DNA of 35,802 nt from DASRJX01 sp035649235. GTDB lineage: Bacteria; Acidobacteriota; Polarisedimenticolia; Gp22-AA2. The stretch lies in assembly GCA_035649235.1 (NCBI GenBank), contig DASRJX010000108.1, forward strand, positions 1-35,802, given 5' to 3'. The stretch's first letter is position 1; each line of letters begins with the position of its first letter. This document shows positions 16,859 through 23,669 of this stretch, piece by piece. Position numbers and translations under genes: made by a program. Under the pieces are notes generated by a model. It searched no databases. It was given only the letters and a program-made list of their open reading frames with translations, and was not told the origin of the DNA.

Positions 16859-16887
16859 TTGACCGCTCCGGGAGTCGACCCTATAAT
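16859..16887 (+). promoter_or_regulatory. Strong sigma-70 promoter for the cytochrome selenoprotein gene
   Basis: TTGACC (16859-16864), exactly 17 bases, then the perfect -10 TATAAT (16882-16887). Predicted transcription start is about 16894, 68 bases before the preferred ATG. It is one of the best promoters in the window and shows that the following gene is meant to be expressed. Confidence 0.75.
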
Positions 16888-16961
16888 GCCCAGCGTTCGC
16901 GGCCTCGGGCCGCATCCACTGGGGAAACAGGTTGGACGGACGGAAGCCGGAAGGGCGCGGG

Positions 16962-18461
16962 ATGTTCCCCGCGATCGCTATCGCGGGGGTGCTCCTCGCC
17001 GCGGCCGGTGCTTTCGTCGTTGACCGTGGGTCGGCGCAGCAGCCGCCGGCTCCGGCGTCCCCCGTGCCCGCGCCGGACATCAGCCTGGCTCAGCAGAGCC
17101 TTCCTCCGCCCCTCGCCTCGGGGCCGGTGCCCGATCTCGATCTGGCCTTCACCGCGCAGGTGATCGGCTGGATCGAGCCGTGCGGGTGACCCAAGAACCC
17201 GCGCGGCGGGCTGGCCCGGCGGGCCGGCTTCAGAGACACCTTCAAGGCCGCCTATCCGGGCACGCCGGTGGTGTTCGTCGACGCGGGTGACTTCACCGGC
17301 GAACCGACGGTTCCGGGCCAGAAGCAGACCGACTCCCTCATCGAGGGGATGAACCTGCTCGGCTACAAGGTGTCGGCGTTGTCGCAGCGCGAGCTGGCCC
17401 ACGGCTACGACACCTTCCTTGCGAGGCGCTCGAAGGCGACCTTCCCGTTCGTGTCAGCCAACATCGTCTGGCAGGACAGCGGCGAGCCGCTCGTCGATCC
17501 CTTTGTGGTCCTGAGGCTCCCGGTGCGCCAGGGGGCCAAGGCCAAGGAGATCCGGATCGCGTTCACTGGGCTGACGGCGAGTAATCCGGCGTTCCTGAAG
17601 ACCGGGCCGGGCGGCCGCCGGATCGTCACCGCGGATCCGGTGACGGCGGCGGCCAAGTACGTGCCGCAGATGCGCTCCAAGGCCGACGTGGTCGTGGTCC
17701 TCTCCGGCCTCGACCTGGACGGCGCCCGGAACGTGGCCCGCAAGGTGAAGGAGATCGACCTCATCCTGGGCGGGCAGGGAGGCCGCGAGACGCGGCTCGA
17801 CGACTTCCCCGAGGACACCCTCATCGGCCGCACCCGCATCCAGTACATCGGGGATCAGGGGAAGAACCTGGGAGAGGTCCGCCTCTTCCTGAGCGACAAG
17901 CGGACCATCGCCTCCATGCAGCGTGCGCTCGTCTCCCTGACGCGGGAGTGGCCGGACGAGCCGGTCCTGGCCCGCCTGATGGAGTCCACGAAGGTGGAGG
18001 TCAATGCCTACAACCAGGCCCAGGCGGAGGCCAACAGCCCCTTCGCCGCCCCGGAGCGGCCGGCCGCTTCGACGCCCTCTTTCACGGGCTCGGAGCGTTG
18101 CATGCCGTGCCACGAGGCCGAGTTCACCATCTGGTCGAAGTCGGCCCACGCTCACGCCTTCGAGACCCTGGTGAAGGCCAAGCAGGACTTCAACCCCACC
18201 TGCGTCGGATGCCACACCATCGGCTACGGCGCGCCTCAAGGGTTCCGCACGGCGGTCGCGACGCCGGGGCTCAAGCACGTCGGCTGCGAGGCCTGCCACG
18301 GACCGTCCAGCCAGCACCCGGACCCTCTGGCGCAGGGGTATGGCAAGACCACGACGGAGTCCTGCCGCGGATGTCACACACATGAGAACAGCCCCGACTT
18401 CGATCCCGGCACCTACATCCCCCAGGTGCGGCACTGGAAGGAGACCCAGGCGGCGCGCTGA
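16962..18461 (+). CDS. Tetrahaem c-type cytochrome with 5'-nucleotidase-like domain, predicted selenoprotein (TGA at 17187 read through)
   Basis: One continuous 499-residue protein if TGA 17187-17189 (residue 76) is read as selenocysteine. The site reads GWIEPCG-U-PKNPRGGLARR. Homologues I recall have EPCGC followed by the same GGLARR stretch, so Sec replaces the second Cys. Residues 1-25 form a signal peptide. Residues about 65-330 resemble a 5'-nucleotidase/UshA metallophosphoesterase (VVFVDAGDF, GYKVSALSQREL, FPFVSANI, EIDLILGGQGG), but the metal motifs are degraded: SQRE replaces GNHE. Four haem sites follow: CMPCH (380), CVGCH (414), CEACH (442) and CRGCH (468). The downstream half has no plausible own start. 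ATG 16962 is preferred; TTG 16932 would give a more basic signal-peptide start. The architecture matches what I recall as the ExtKL (seleno)protein family of metal-reducing bacteria; this is unchecked. A periplasmic electron-transfer role is inferred. Confidence 0.85.
17190..17214 (+). promoter_or_regulatory. SECIS-like hairpin directly after the in-frame TGA
   Basis: CCCGC (17198-17202) pairs with GCGGG (17206-17210) around GCG, extended by CCA (17191-17193) with TGG (17212-17214) across an AGAA/C internal loop. The apical loop starts with G and lies 14 bases after the TGA. Bacterial SECIS elements are hairpins in this position, within the coding sequence, and vary widely in sequence. The GC-rich background makes short stems common, so this is suggestive only. 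Confidence 0.4.
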
Positions 18462-18476
18462 TCCGAGGCGCCTCCC

Positions 18477-18516
18477 GCCCGGGGCGTCCGACCGGGCTGT
18501 GCGACCTGCCCCGGGC
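18477..18516 (+). terminator. GC-rich 9-bp stem-loop after the cytochrome gene
   Basis: GCCCGGGGC (18477-18485) pairs perfectly with GCCCCGGGC (18508-18516) around a 22-base loop. It lies 16 bases past the stop codon and just before the next -35 box, but has no T-run. Confidence 0.4.
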
Positions 18517-18524
18517 CGCGATTC

Positions 18525-18553
18525 TTGACCCCCCGAACGCCGCCATGTAACTT
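18525..18553 (+). promoter_or_regulatory. Promoter for ruvX, predicted leaderless
   Basis: TTGACC (18525-18530), 17 bases, TAACTT (18548-18553, 3 of 6); TGTAAC at 18546 with a 15-base spacer is the alternative. Transcription would begin at about 18559-18561, which is the ATG of ruvX. No Shine-Dalgarno precedes that ATG. Confidence 0.45.
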
Positions 18554-18560
18554 GGGCGGC

Positions 18561-19031
18561 ATGGTGCGATCGACAGGCCACGAGGACACTCCACCGTCTC
18601 TCCGGATGAGGATCATGGCTCTCGATCTGGGCGAACGCCGCATCGGTGTGGCGCTCTCGGACGCGCTCGGGCTCACCGCTCAGCCGCTTCTGACCCTGAC
18701 CCGCCGCTCGTGGGTGGCTGACCTCGGCGCCCTTTCCCGGCTGGTGCAGGAGCACGAGGTCGGGCGGATCGTGGTCGGGCTGCCGCTCGGGATGGACGGA
18801 TCGCGCGGGGCTCGCGTCGACTGGGCGGAGGACTTCATGGCGCGGGCGGCGCGGGCCACCGGCCTGCCCGTCGAGGCCTGGGACGAGCGCATGACGACCG
18901 TCCAGGCCGAGCGGGCGCTCTTGGAGGGGAACGCGAGCCGGGCCCGGCGGAAGGCGGTCATCGATCAGGTGGCGGCCGTCATCCTCCTCCAGTCGTACCT
19001 CGACGCGCGCCGTGACACGGAGGGGATGTGA
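18561..19031 (+). CDS. ruvX: Putative pre-16S rRNA nuclease / Holliday junction resolvase YqgF
   Basis: RNase H-fold nuclease of the YqgF/RuvX family, shown in E. coli to act in 16S rRNA 5'-end processing. The 156 residues carry the first catalytic Asp22 in IMALDLGERRIGVALSD, the Glu-bearing strand VGRIVVGLPLGMDGSRG, WDERMTTVQAERAL, and the final Asp in ARRKAVIDQVAAVILLQ. The ATG at 18561 is the furthest upstream start compatible with the promoter; ATG codons at 18606 and 18615 begin nearer the conserved domain, and none has a ribosome site. The stop overlaps the mltG start, as these two genes often do. Confidence 0.92.
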   Translation: MVRSTGHEDTPPSLRMRIMALDLGERRIGVALSDALGLTAQPLLTLTRRSWVADLGALSRLVQEHEVGRIVVGLPLGMDGSRGARVDWAEDFMARAARATGLPVEAWDERMTTVQAERALLEGNASRARRKAVIDQVAAVILLQSYLDARRDTEGM

Positions 19032-20098
19032 GGCGACCGGCGCCCCGGCGGCGCGTGCTGCTGCGCGCCTCGATCGCGACGGCGCTGCTCCTGGCGATCG
19101 CCATCGCCACCCTCGCCGCGCGCGTCTGGCTGTGGGTGTCCCTGCCGTATCGCGACTACGGCGCCTCGTCCGCGGTCGTGGACATCCCGAGCGGGACGTC
19201 CCTCGGTGGGACGCTGCGGATCCTCGAGGCGCACGGCATCGTGCGTCGCTTCCCCCTGGGAGCGCCGACGCTGCGCGCGCTCGGCCGCGGCTCCGGGCTG
19301 AAGGCCGGCGAGTACCACTTCAGTCAACCGATGACGCCCGTCGAGGCGATCGACAAGATTATCGCCGGAGACATCTACGTGCACCGCGTCACGGTGATCG
19401 AGGGGCTGCGCTCGGAGGAGATCTTCGCGCTCTTCGTGCGGGCCGGATTCGGGACGGAGGAGGAGTACGTCGCGGCCTTCGCCGACGTCTCGCCCATCCG
19501 GGAACTGGACGACCAGTCCGTGGACCTGGAGGGCTACCTGTTCCCCGACACCTACGGACTGCAGAAGGGGACCAAGCCGAAGGCGATCGTCTCCATGATG
19601 GTCTCCCGGTTCCTGGAGGTCATGGGGCCGGCGTGGATCGAAGCGGCGCGCGGCCGCGGCCTGAGCGTGCGCCAGGCCGTGACGCTGGCCTCGCTCATCG
19701 AGCGGGAGACCGCCGACGATCAGGAGAACCGCCTGGTGGCCTCGGTCTTCCACAACCGGCTGCGCCTCGGGATGCGGCTGCAGTGCGATCCGACGGTGAT
19801 CTACGCGCTGGCGATGCGCAACCGGTACGACGGCAACATCCGGCGCGACGATCTGAAGATCGACTCGCTCTACAACACCTACCGCTACAAGGGGCTCACG
19901 CCGGGGCCGATCGGGAACCCGGGGGCCTCTGCGCTGCGCGCCGCGGTCGATCCGGCCGAGAGCGACTATCTCTTTTTCGTGTCGATGAACAACGGCCGGC
20001 ACGCCTTCTCGAAGAGCCTCAAGGAGCACAACCAGTACGTCTGGCTGTACCAGAAGAAGCCGTTCCTCAGGCAGCCCGCGGCCCGGAAGGCGTCCTGA
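19028..20098 (+). CDS. mltG: Endolytic murein transglycosylase MltG
   Basis: Inner-membrane lytic transglycosylase thought to terminate nascent glycan strands. The 356 residues start with a basic stretch and one membrane helix (about 11-37), then a LysM-like region and the YceG domain: LEGYLFPDTYGLQ, catalytic Glu225 in LASLIERETADD, VASVFHNRLRLGMRLQCDPT, and TYRYKGLTPGPIGNPG. The GTG start at 19028 overlaps the ruvX stop (GTGA). The 3' end overlaps the opposite-strand Cys-rich gene by 32 bases. Confidence 0.95.
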   Translation: MRRPAPRRRVLLRASIATALLLAIAIATLAARVWLWVSLPYRDYGASSAVVDIPSGTSLGGTLRILEAHGIVRRFPLGAPTLRALGRGSGLKAGEYHFSQPMTPVEAIDKIIAGDIYVHRVTVIEGLRSEEIFALFVRAGFGTEEEYVAAFADVSPIRELDDQSVDLEGYLFPDTYGLQKGTKPKAIVSMMVSRFLEVMGPAWIEAARGRGLSVRQAVTLASLIERETADDQENRLVASVFHNRLRLGMRLQCDPTVIYALAMRNRYDGNIRRDDLKIDSLYNTYRYKGLTPGPIGNPGASALRAAVDPAESDYLFFVSMNNGRHAFSKSLKEHNQYVWLYQKKPFLRQPAARKAS

Positions 20099-20282
20099 TG
20101 GCGTGGAAGTTGATGGCCCGCCGCCGCTCCTGATCGGTGAGGCGCTCGGAGATCAGGCCCCGCCCCGTGATCTCGCCCCGCTCGTAGCAGTCGTAGTGGA
20201 AGCGGCAGAAGCCTTCGCGGAAGGCGGCCTCGCCGCAGCGCACCACACCTCCCCAGCTGGTCGTGAAACTGCAGCGCTCCAT
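20067..20282 (-). CDS. Small Cys-rich, probably zinc-binding protein
   Basis: A 71-residue protein, family not recognised. It shows Cys4-x11-Cys16-x9-Cys26-x2-His29-x2-Cys32 in RCSFTT..VVRCGEAAFREGFCRFHYDCYERG, a spacing that suggests a zinc-binding knuckle, followed by a charged helix (ERLTDQERRRAINFHAI). The ATG at 20282 has GGAG 6 bases upstream; an open extension to 20408 looks non-coding. Its 3' end lies inside the end of mltG on the other strand. Function unknown. Confidence 0.6.
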   Translation of the reverse strand: MERCSFTTSWGGVVRCGEAAFREGFCRFHYDCYERGEITGRGLISERLTDQERRRAINFHAIRTPSGPRAA

Positions 20283-20437
20283 GGGTCGCTCCGTCGCGGT
20301 CCTCTGCCGCGGGGGCCCAGTATCGACGCGCTCCGGGTCGAGGTCAAGGGCGGCGGCGCTTCTGTGCCTGCCGGTACGGTCGAGGACCACGGACCGAGGT
20401 AGCCTCATGGCTCATCGTCTGAAAAAGGAGGCTTCCC

Positions 20438-20914
20438 ATGCGCAGAATCCTTCCCATTATGGCCGTGCTCCTGACCGTCGTCCTCGCCGGCGCCGCCCGT
20501 GCCGACGAGCTGTTCAAGGCCAATCTCACGGGCGACGAGGAGGTCCCGCCCGTGAGCACCGAGACCACGGGGAAGGCCTTCCTGCTCCTCGACAAGACCG
20601 AGACGACGATCGAGTTCCAGCTCCACGTGAGCGCCGGAGTGCGGCTCACGCAATCCCACATCCACTGCGGCCCGGCGGGCGCGAACGGGCCGGTCGTCGT
20701 CTTCCTCGCAGGCCTCCATGCGGGCGGCCTCGACGTCGACGGCAAGTGGGTCGGCAACGCCACCATCAAGGACAGCAGCATCGTCAACACGTCGTGCGGC
20801 GCGACGGTCGCGGCGCTCGCCGCCGCGATGCGCAGCGGCGGCGCGTACGTCAACGTGCACTCCGTCGCCAATCCCTCCGGCGTCGTCCGGGGGCAGATCC
20901 AGACGGCCGACTGA
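20438..20914 (+). CDS. Secreted CHRD-domain protein
   Basis: A 158-residue exported protein. Residues 1-22 form a signal peptide (MRRILPIMAVLLTVVLAGAA, cleavage after ARA). The rest is a single CHRD domain, first named in chordin: FKANLTGDEEVPPVSTETTG at the start, SHIHCGPAGANGPVVVFL in the middle and VNVHSVANPSGVVRGQI at the end. Microbial CHRD proteins are extracellular or periplasmic with unknown roles. Two cysteines (about 72 and 122) could form a disulfide. An excellent AAGGAGG lies just before the ATG. The gene is monocistronic, followed by a strong hairpin. Confidence 0.9.
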   Translation: MRRILPIMAVLLTVVLAGAARADELFKANLTGDEEVPPVSTETTGKAFLLLDKTETTIEFQLHVSAGVRLTQSHIHCGPAGANGPVVVFLAGLHAGGLDVDGKWVGNATIKDSSIVNTSCGATVAALAAAMRSGGAYVNVHSVANPSGVVRGQIQTAD

Positions 20915-20928
20915 TCGGAGGGCATCAG

Positions 20929-20957
20929 GTCGTGGGTCGGGCCCGCCGGCCCACGAC
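20929..20957 (+). terminator. 12-bp stem-loop after the CHRD gene
   Basis: GTCGTGGG (20929-20936) pairs with CCCACGAC (20950-20957); the stem continues through a T-G pair and CGG/CCG to a 5-base loop (GCCCG). It is the strongest hairpin in the window, 14 bases past the stop. Only TT follows, so it is a weak fit to the classical intrinsic terminator. Confidence 0.55.
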
Positions 20958-20968
20958 TTGACCGTCCG

Positions 20969-20997
20969 TTGACGCAACGGCGGGGCGCGCGTACGAT
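20969..20997 (+). promoter_or_regulatory. Promoter for the 21007 membrane protein gene, nearly leaderless
   Basis: TTGACG (20969-20974), exactly 17 bases, TACGAT (20992-20997). Expected transcription start is about 21004, only some 3 bases before the ATG at 21007. Confidence 0.6.
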
Positions 20998-21006
20998 GCG
21001 CCGGCC

Positions 21007-21696
21007 ATGGGACTGCCCGGGCGGTGCGAGATCATCGGCGCGGTCCTCGCCGTCGCGGGCGGTGTCCTCCTGGGGCGCGCCCTCTTCAGGCTCGCGGTCA
21101 CGCTCCGGGCGCGCTTCACGTACGGCGCGCCCTACAGGCGCGGTCTCGCGGTCGATCGCGCGCTCGGATTGCTGCTGACGCTGCCGCTTCTCCCGGCGGG
21201 ACTGCTGCTCGTCCTCCTGGGCCTGGCCCAGCACGCTTTCCAACCGACGCGGCCCGAAGGGCCGGTGCGGGTCGGCCGCGTCGAGGCGCGGCGGAGCGGC
21301 TGGGGGCGCACCGCGGTCCAGCTCGCCCCCGACCCGATCTATCCGGAGCAGCGGCTTCTGGAAGGGGAGGTCGCGGGCGCGCGCTGGGCGATCGTCGGCG
21401 ACTTCATCTCCTGGGAGCCGGGGGTGAGGTGGCTGGGCCTGGTCCCGGGACACCGCGTGCGGGCCCTGGTCGCGAGCGCCGACACGACCGGAATGTCGAT
21501 GGGCGCGGCGCGTCCGGTGGTGCCTATCGACGCGCCGCCGTGCGCCGCTCTCGTCCTCCTGCGCCTGCGGCGCTTCCTGCCGATCCTGACGGTGCGCCAG
21601 GCGACCTCCTCCTGGTTCGGGCCCGCGGAGCGGCGGATCGTCATCCTTTACGCCACTCGGGAAGGGTACGTCGGCGACGCGGTAGCCGAGCGCTGA
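21007..21696 (+). CDS. Hypothetical membrane protein
   Basis: A 229-residue protein I do not recognise. Two hydrophobic helices (about residues 8-30, IIGAVLAVAGGVLLGRALF, and 52-74, LGLLLTLPLLPAGLLLVLL) flank an arginine-rich loop. The remainder is a soluble domain of mixed strands (VRVGRVEARRSG, GARWAIVGDFISWEPGVRWL, GHRVRALVASADTTG) ending in a second hydrophobic strand region (LVLLRLRRFLPILTV). It may be a membrane-anchored regulator or envelope protein. The ATG is placed only about 10 bases after a good -10 box and lacks a ribosome site, which suggests translation from a leaderless message. It precedes, but is probably separate from, the ABC exporter unit, which has its own promoter. Confidence 0.65.
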   Translation: MGLPGRCEIIGAVLAVAGGVLLGRALFRLAVTLRARFTYGAPYRRGLAVDRALGLLLTLPLLPAGLLLVLLGLAQHAFQPTRPEGPVRVGRVEARRSGWGRTAVQLAPDPIYPEQRLLEGEVAGARWAIVGDFISWEPGVRWLGLVPGHRVRALVASADTTGMSMGAARPVVPIDAPPCAALVLLRLRRFLPILTVRQATSSWFGPAERRIVILYATREGYVGDAVAER

Positions 21697-21736
21697 TCGG
21701 GCGGCGCCCCGTCGACGAGGCGCACCGCGTCGTGAC

Positions 21737-21765
21737 TTGACTCTCCCCGGATGCTGGGGTACGGT
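21737..21765 (+). promoter_or_regulatory. Promoter for the ABC exporter unit
   Basis: TTGACT (21737-21742), 17 bases, TACGGT (21760-21765). Predicted start is about 21772, giving a leader of roughly 100 bases before the ATG at 21876. The leader (21772-21875) holds GC-rich inverted segments but no known element was recognised. Confidence 0.5.
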
Positions 21766-21875
21766 GTCCGGCCCTCCGGGGGTCCGGCTCCGCCGGGCTG
21801 GTTGTCGCGGGAGTGGACATCGCGATGGGCTTCGGATACGTTGGGCGGCCCCAAGTCGACGGCTGAAGACGCGAC

Positions 21876-22808
21876 ATGTTGGACGTCACCGACATCACCA
21901 AGGTCTACGGCGGACGCACGGTCGTCGACCGCGTCTCCTTTTCCGTCAGCAAGGGGGAGATCCTCGGATTCCTCGGGCCGAACGGCGCCGGCAAGACGAC
22001 CACCATGCGGATCCTCACGGGCTACGTTCCGGCCTCCGCGGGGATCGCCAAGGTGGCGGGCTTCGACGTGCAGGAGCAGCCGCTGGAGGTCAAGCGGCGC
22101 ATCGGCTACCTTCCCGAGCACCCGCCGCTGTACCGCGACATGCTGGTGCGTCCCTACCTGCAGTTCGTCGCCAGCATCCGCGGCGTGCCCCGGCGGCAGG
22201 TGGCGTCCCGGGTCGATAAGGCCATCGAGCGCTGCGGCCTGGCGTCGGTCGCCGGGCGGCTGATCGGCAATCTGTCCAAGGGATTCCAGCAGCGCGTCGG
22301 CCTGGCCCAGGCGATCCTGCACGAGCCCGACGTCCTGATCCTCGACGAGCCCACGGTCGGCCTCGACCCGGCGCAGATCCGGGAGATGCGCCAGCTCATC
22401 AAAAGCTTCGCGGGCGAGCACACGGTCGTCCTCTCGACCCACATCCTGGCCGAGGTGACGGCCACCTGCACGCGCGTGCTGATCATCAACGAAGGGAAAA
22501 TCGCCGCCGAGGACACGCTGGAGCGCCTGGCGGCGCGCGGGGAGCGGACGCGGCGGCTGGCGCTGCGGGTTGCGCGCCCCGGCGACGGCGCCGAGGCGGC
22601 CCTGCGGACGGTCCCCGGCGTCCTGCGCGCCCAGGCGGAGGACGGCGTGCCTGGCGGTTTCCTGCTCGAGATGCAGGAGGGCCAGGACGGGAGCGAAGCG
22701 GTCGCGTCCCTGTGCGTCTCCCGCGGCTGGGGCCTCGTCGAGATGCGGCCGCTCACCCTCAGCCTGGAGGAGATCTTCATCCGCATCATCCGCGGGGAGG
22801 CCGCATGA
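21876..22808 (+). CDS. ABC transporter ATPase (gliding/NatA type)
   Basis: A 310-residue nucleotide-binding subunit of an ABC-2 type exporter. Walker A is GPNGAGKT (34-41), the signature LSKGFQQRV (133-141), Walker B VLILDEPT (153-160) and the switch His in VVLSTHIL. The C-terminal 80 residues form the extra beta-rich domain common to NatA/GldA-like ATPases. No clear Shine-Dalgarno precedes the ATG. It overlaps the permease gene by 4 bases (ATGA). Together with the next three genes it forms the set ATPase, permease, GldG-like and DUF4340 known from many Gram-negative phyla and related to GldA/F/G of Bacteroidetes gliding; the substrate is not known. Confidence 0.93.
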   Translation: MLDVTDITKVYGGRTVVDRVSFSVSKGEILGFLGPNGAGKTTTMRILTGYVPASAGIAKVAGFDVQEQPLEVKRRIGYLPEHPPLYRDMLVRPYLQFVASIRGVPRRQVASRVDKAIERCGLASVAGRLIGNLSKGFQQRVGLAQAILHEPDVLILDEPTVGLDPAQIREMRQLIKSFAGEHTVVLSTHILAEVTATCTRVLIINEGKIAAEDTLERLAARGERTRRLALRVARPGDGAEAALRTVPGVLRAQAEDGVPGGFLLEMQEGQDGSEAVASLCVSRGWGLVEMRPLTLSLEEIFIRIIRGEAA

Positions 22809-23647
22809 GGAACACGTTCGCGATCGCCTGGCGCGAAGTGCGGACCTACTTCACGTCGCCCCTGGCCTACGTCGTGATCGGCGTCTTCCTGCTCCTGAGC
22901 GGCTACATCTTCTGGGCATCCCTGGTGCGCTTCTCGGAGCTCTGCCTGCGGTTTGGAAGCAATCCCTACTTCTCCTCGCAGCTCAACGTCAACGACATGG
23001 TGGTGCGGCCTCTGTTCGGGACCATGGGGATCATCTTCCTGCTCATGATTCCCGTCGTCACCATGCGCCTGCTCGCAGAAGAGAAGCGCAGCGGCACGGC
23101 CGAGCTGCTGTTCACCTGTCCGGTCACGAGCGGCCAGGTCGTGCTGGGGAAGTATCTGGGGGCCTCCTTCCTGCTGCTGGCGATGCTGGCGGTGACGCTC
23201 ACCTATCCGTCGGCCATCATGAACAGCGGCGCCGCTCCCGACGTCAAGCCGACGCTCGTCGGCTATTTCGGAGTGCTGCTCATGGGCCTGTCGTTCCTGA
23301 GCATCGGGCTGCTCATCTCGGCGACCACCGACAACCAGGTGATCGCGGCGGTGGGGACGTTCGGCGCGCTCCTGATGCTGTGGGTCATCAATTGGATGTC
23401 GGAGTCGGCCACCGTCACCCTGGCGAGCCTCGCCAACACGCTCAGCCTGGGGCTGTGGGAGAAGCTGGGGTGGGGACTGGGAGGCCCGACGCTTGGCGAG
23501 CTGCTGTCGAAGGTGTCGATCATCGAGCACTTCAACGACTTCCGTAAGGGTGTCCTCGACACGCAGCACCTGGTCTTCTACCTGAGCGTGATCGTCACCT
23601 GTCTGTTCGTGACGCAGCGGATTCTCGAGTCGAGGCGCTGGCGGTGA
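22805..23647 (+). CDS. ABC-2 type permease, GldF-like
   Basis: A 280-residue inner-membrane subunit with six predicted helices, such as LAYVVIGVFLLLSGYIFWAS and LFGTMGIIFLLMIPVVTMRL. The N-terminal IAWREVRTYFTSPLAYVV and the LLAEEKRSGTAELLFTCPV stretch between helices are typical of the GldF/ABC-2 group. Its ATG sits inside the ATPase stop (ATGA). The next gene starts 22 bases on. Confidence 0.92.
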   Translation: MRNTFAIAWREVRTYFTSPLAYVVIGVFLLLSGYIFWASLVRFSELCLRFGSNPYFSSQLNVNDMVVRPLFGTMGIIFLLMIPVVTMRLLAEEKRSGTAELLFTCPVTSGQVVLGKYLGASFLLLAMLAVTLTYPSAIMNSGAAPDVKPTLVGYFGVLLMGLSFLSIGLLISATTDNQVIAAVGTFGALLMLWVINWMSESATVTLASLANTLSLGLWEKLGWGLGGPTLGELLSKVSIIEHFNDFRKGVLDTQHLVFYLSVIVTCLFVTQRILESRRWR

Positions 23648-23669
23648 GCGGACTGGCGGAGAGTGGTTC

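Noticed and set aside
17187..17267. TGA as an ordinary stop, with two separate genes or a pseudogene
   Set aside because: Both halves are in the same frame, the region between them codes for the conserved GGLARR stretch, the second half lacks a start, and a strong promoter is present. A nonsense mutation in a decaying gene remains possible but no other lesion is seen.
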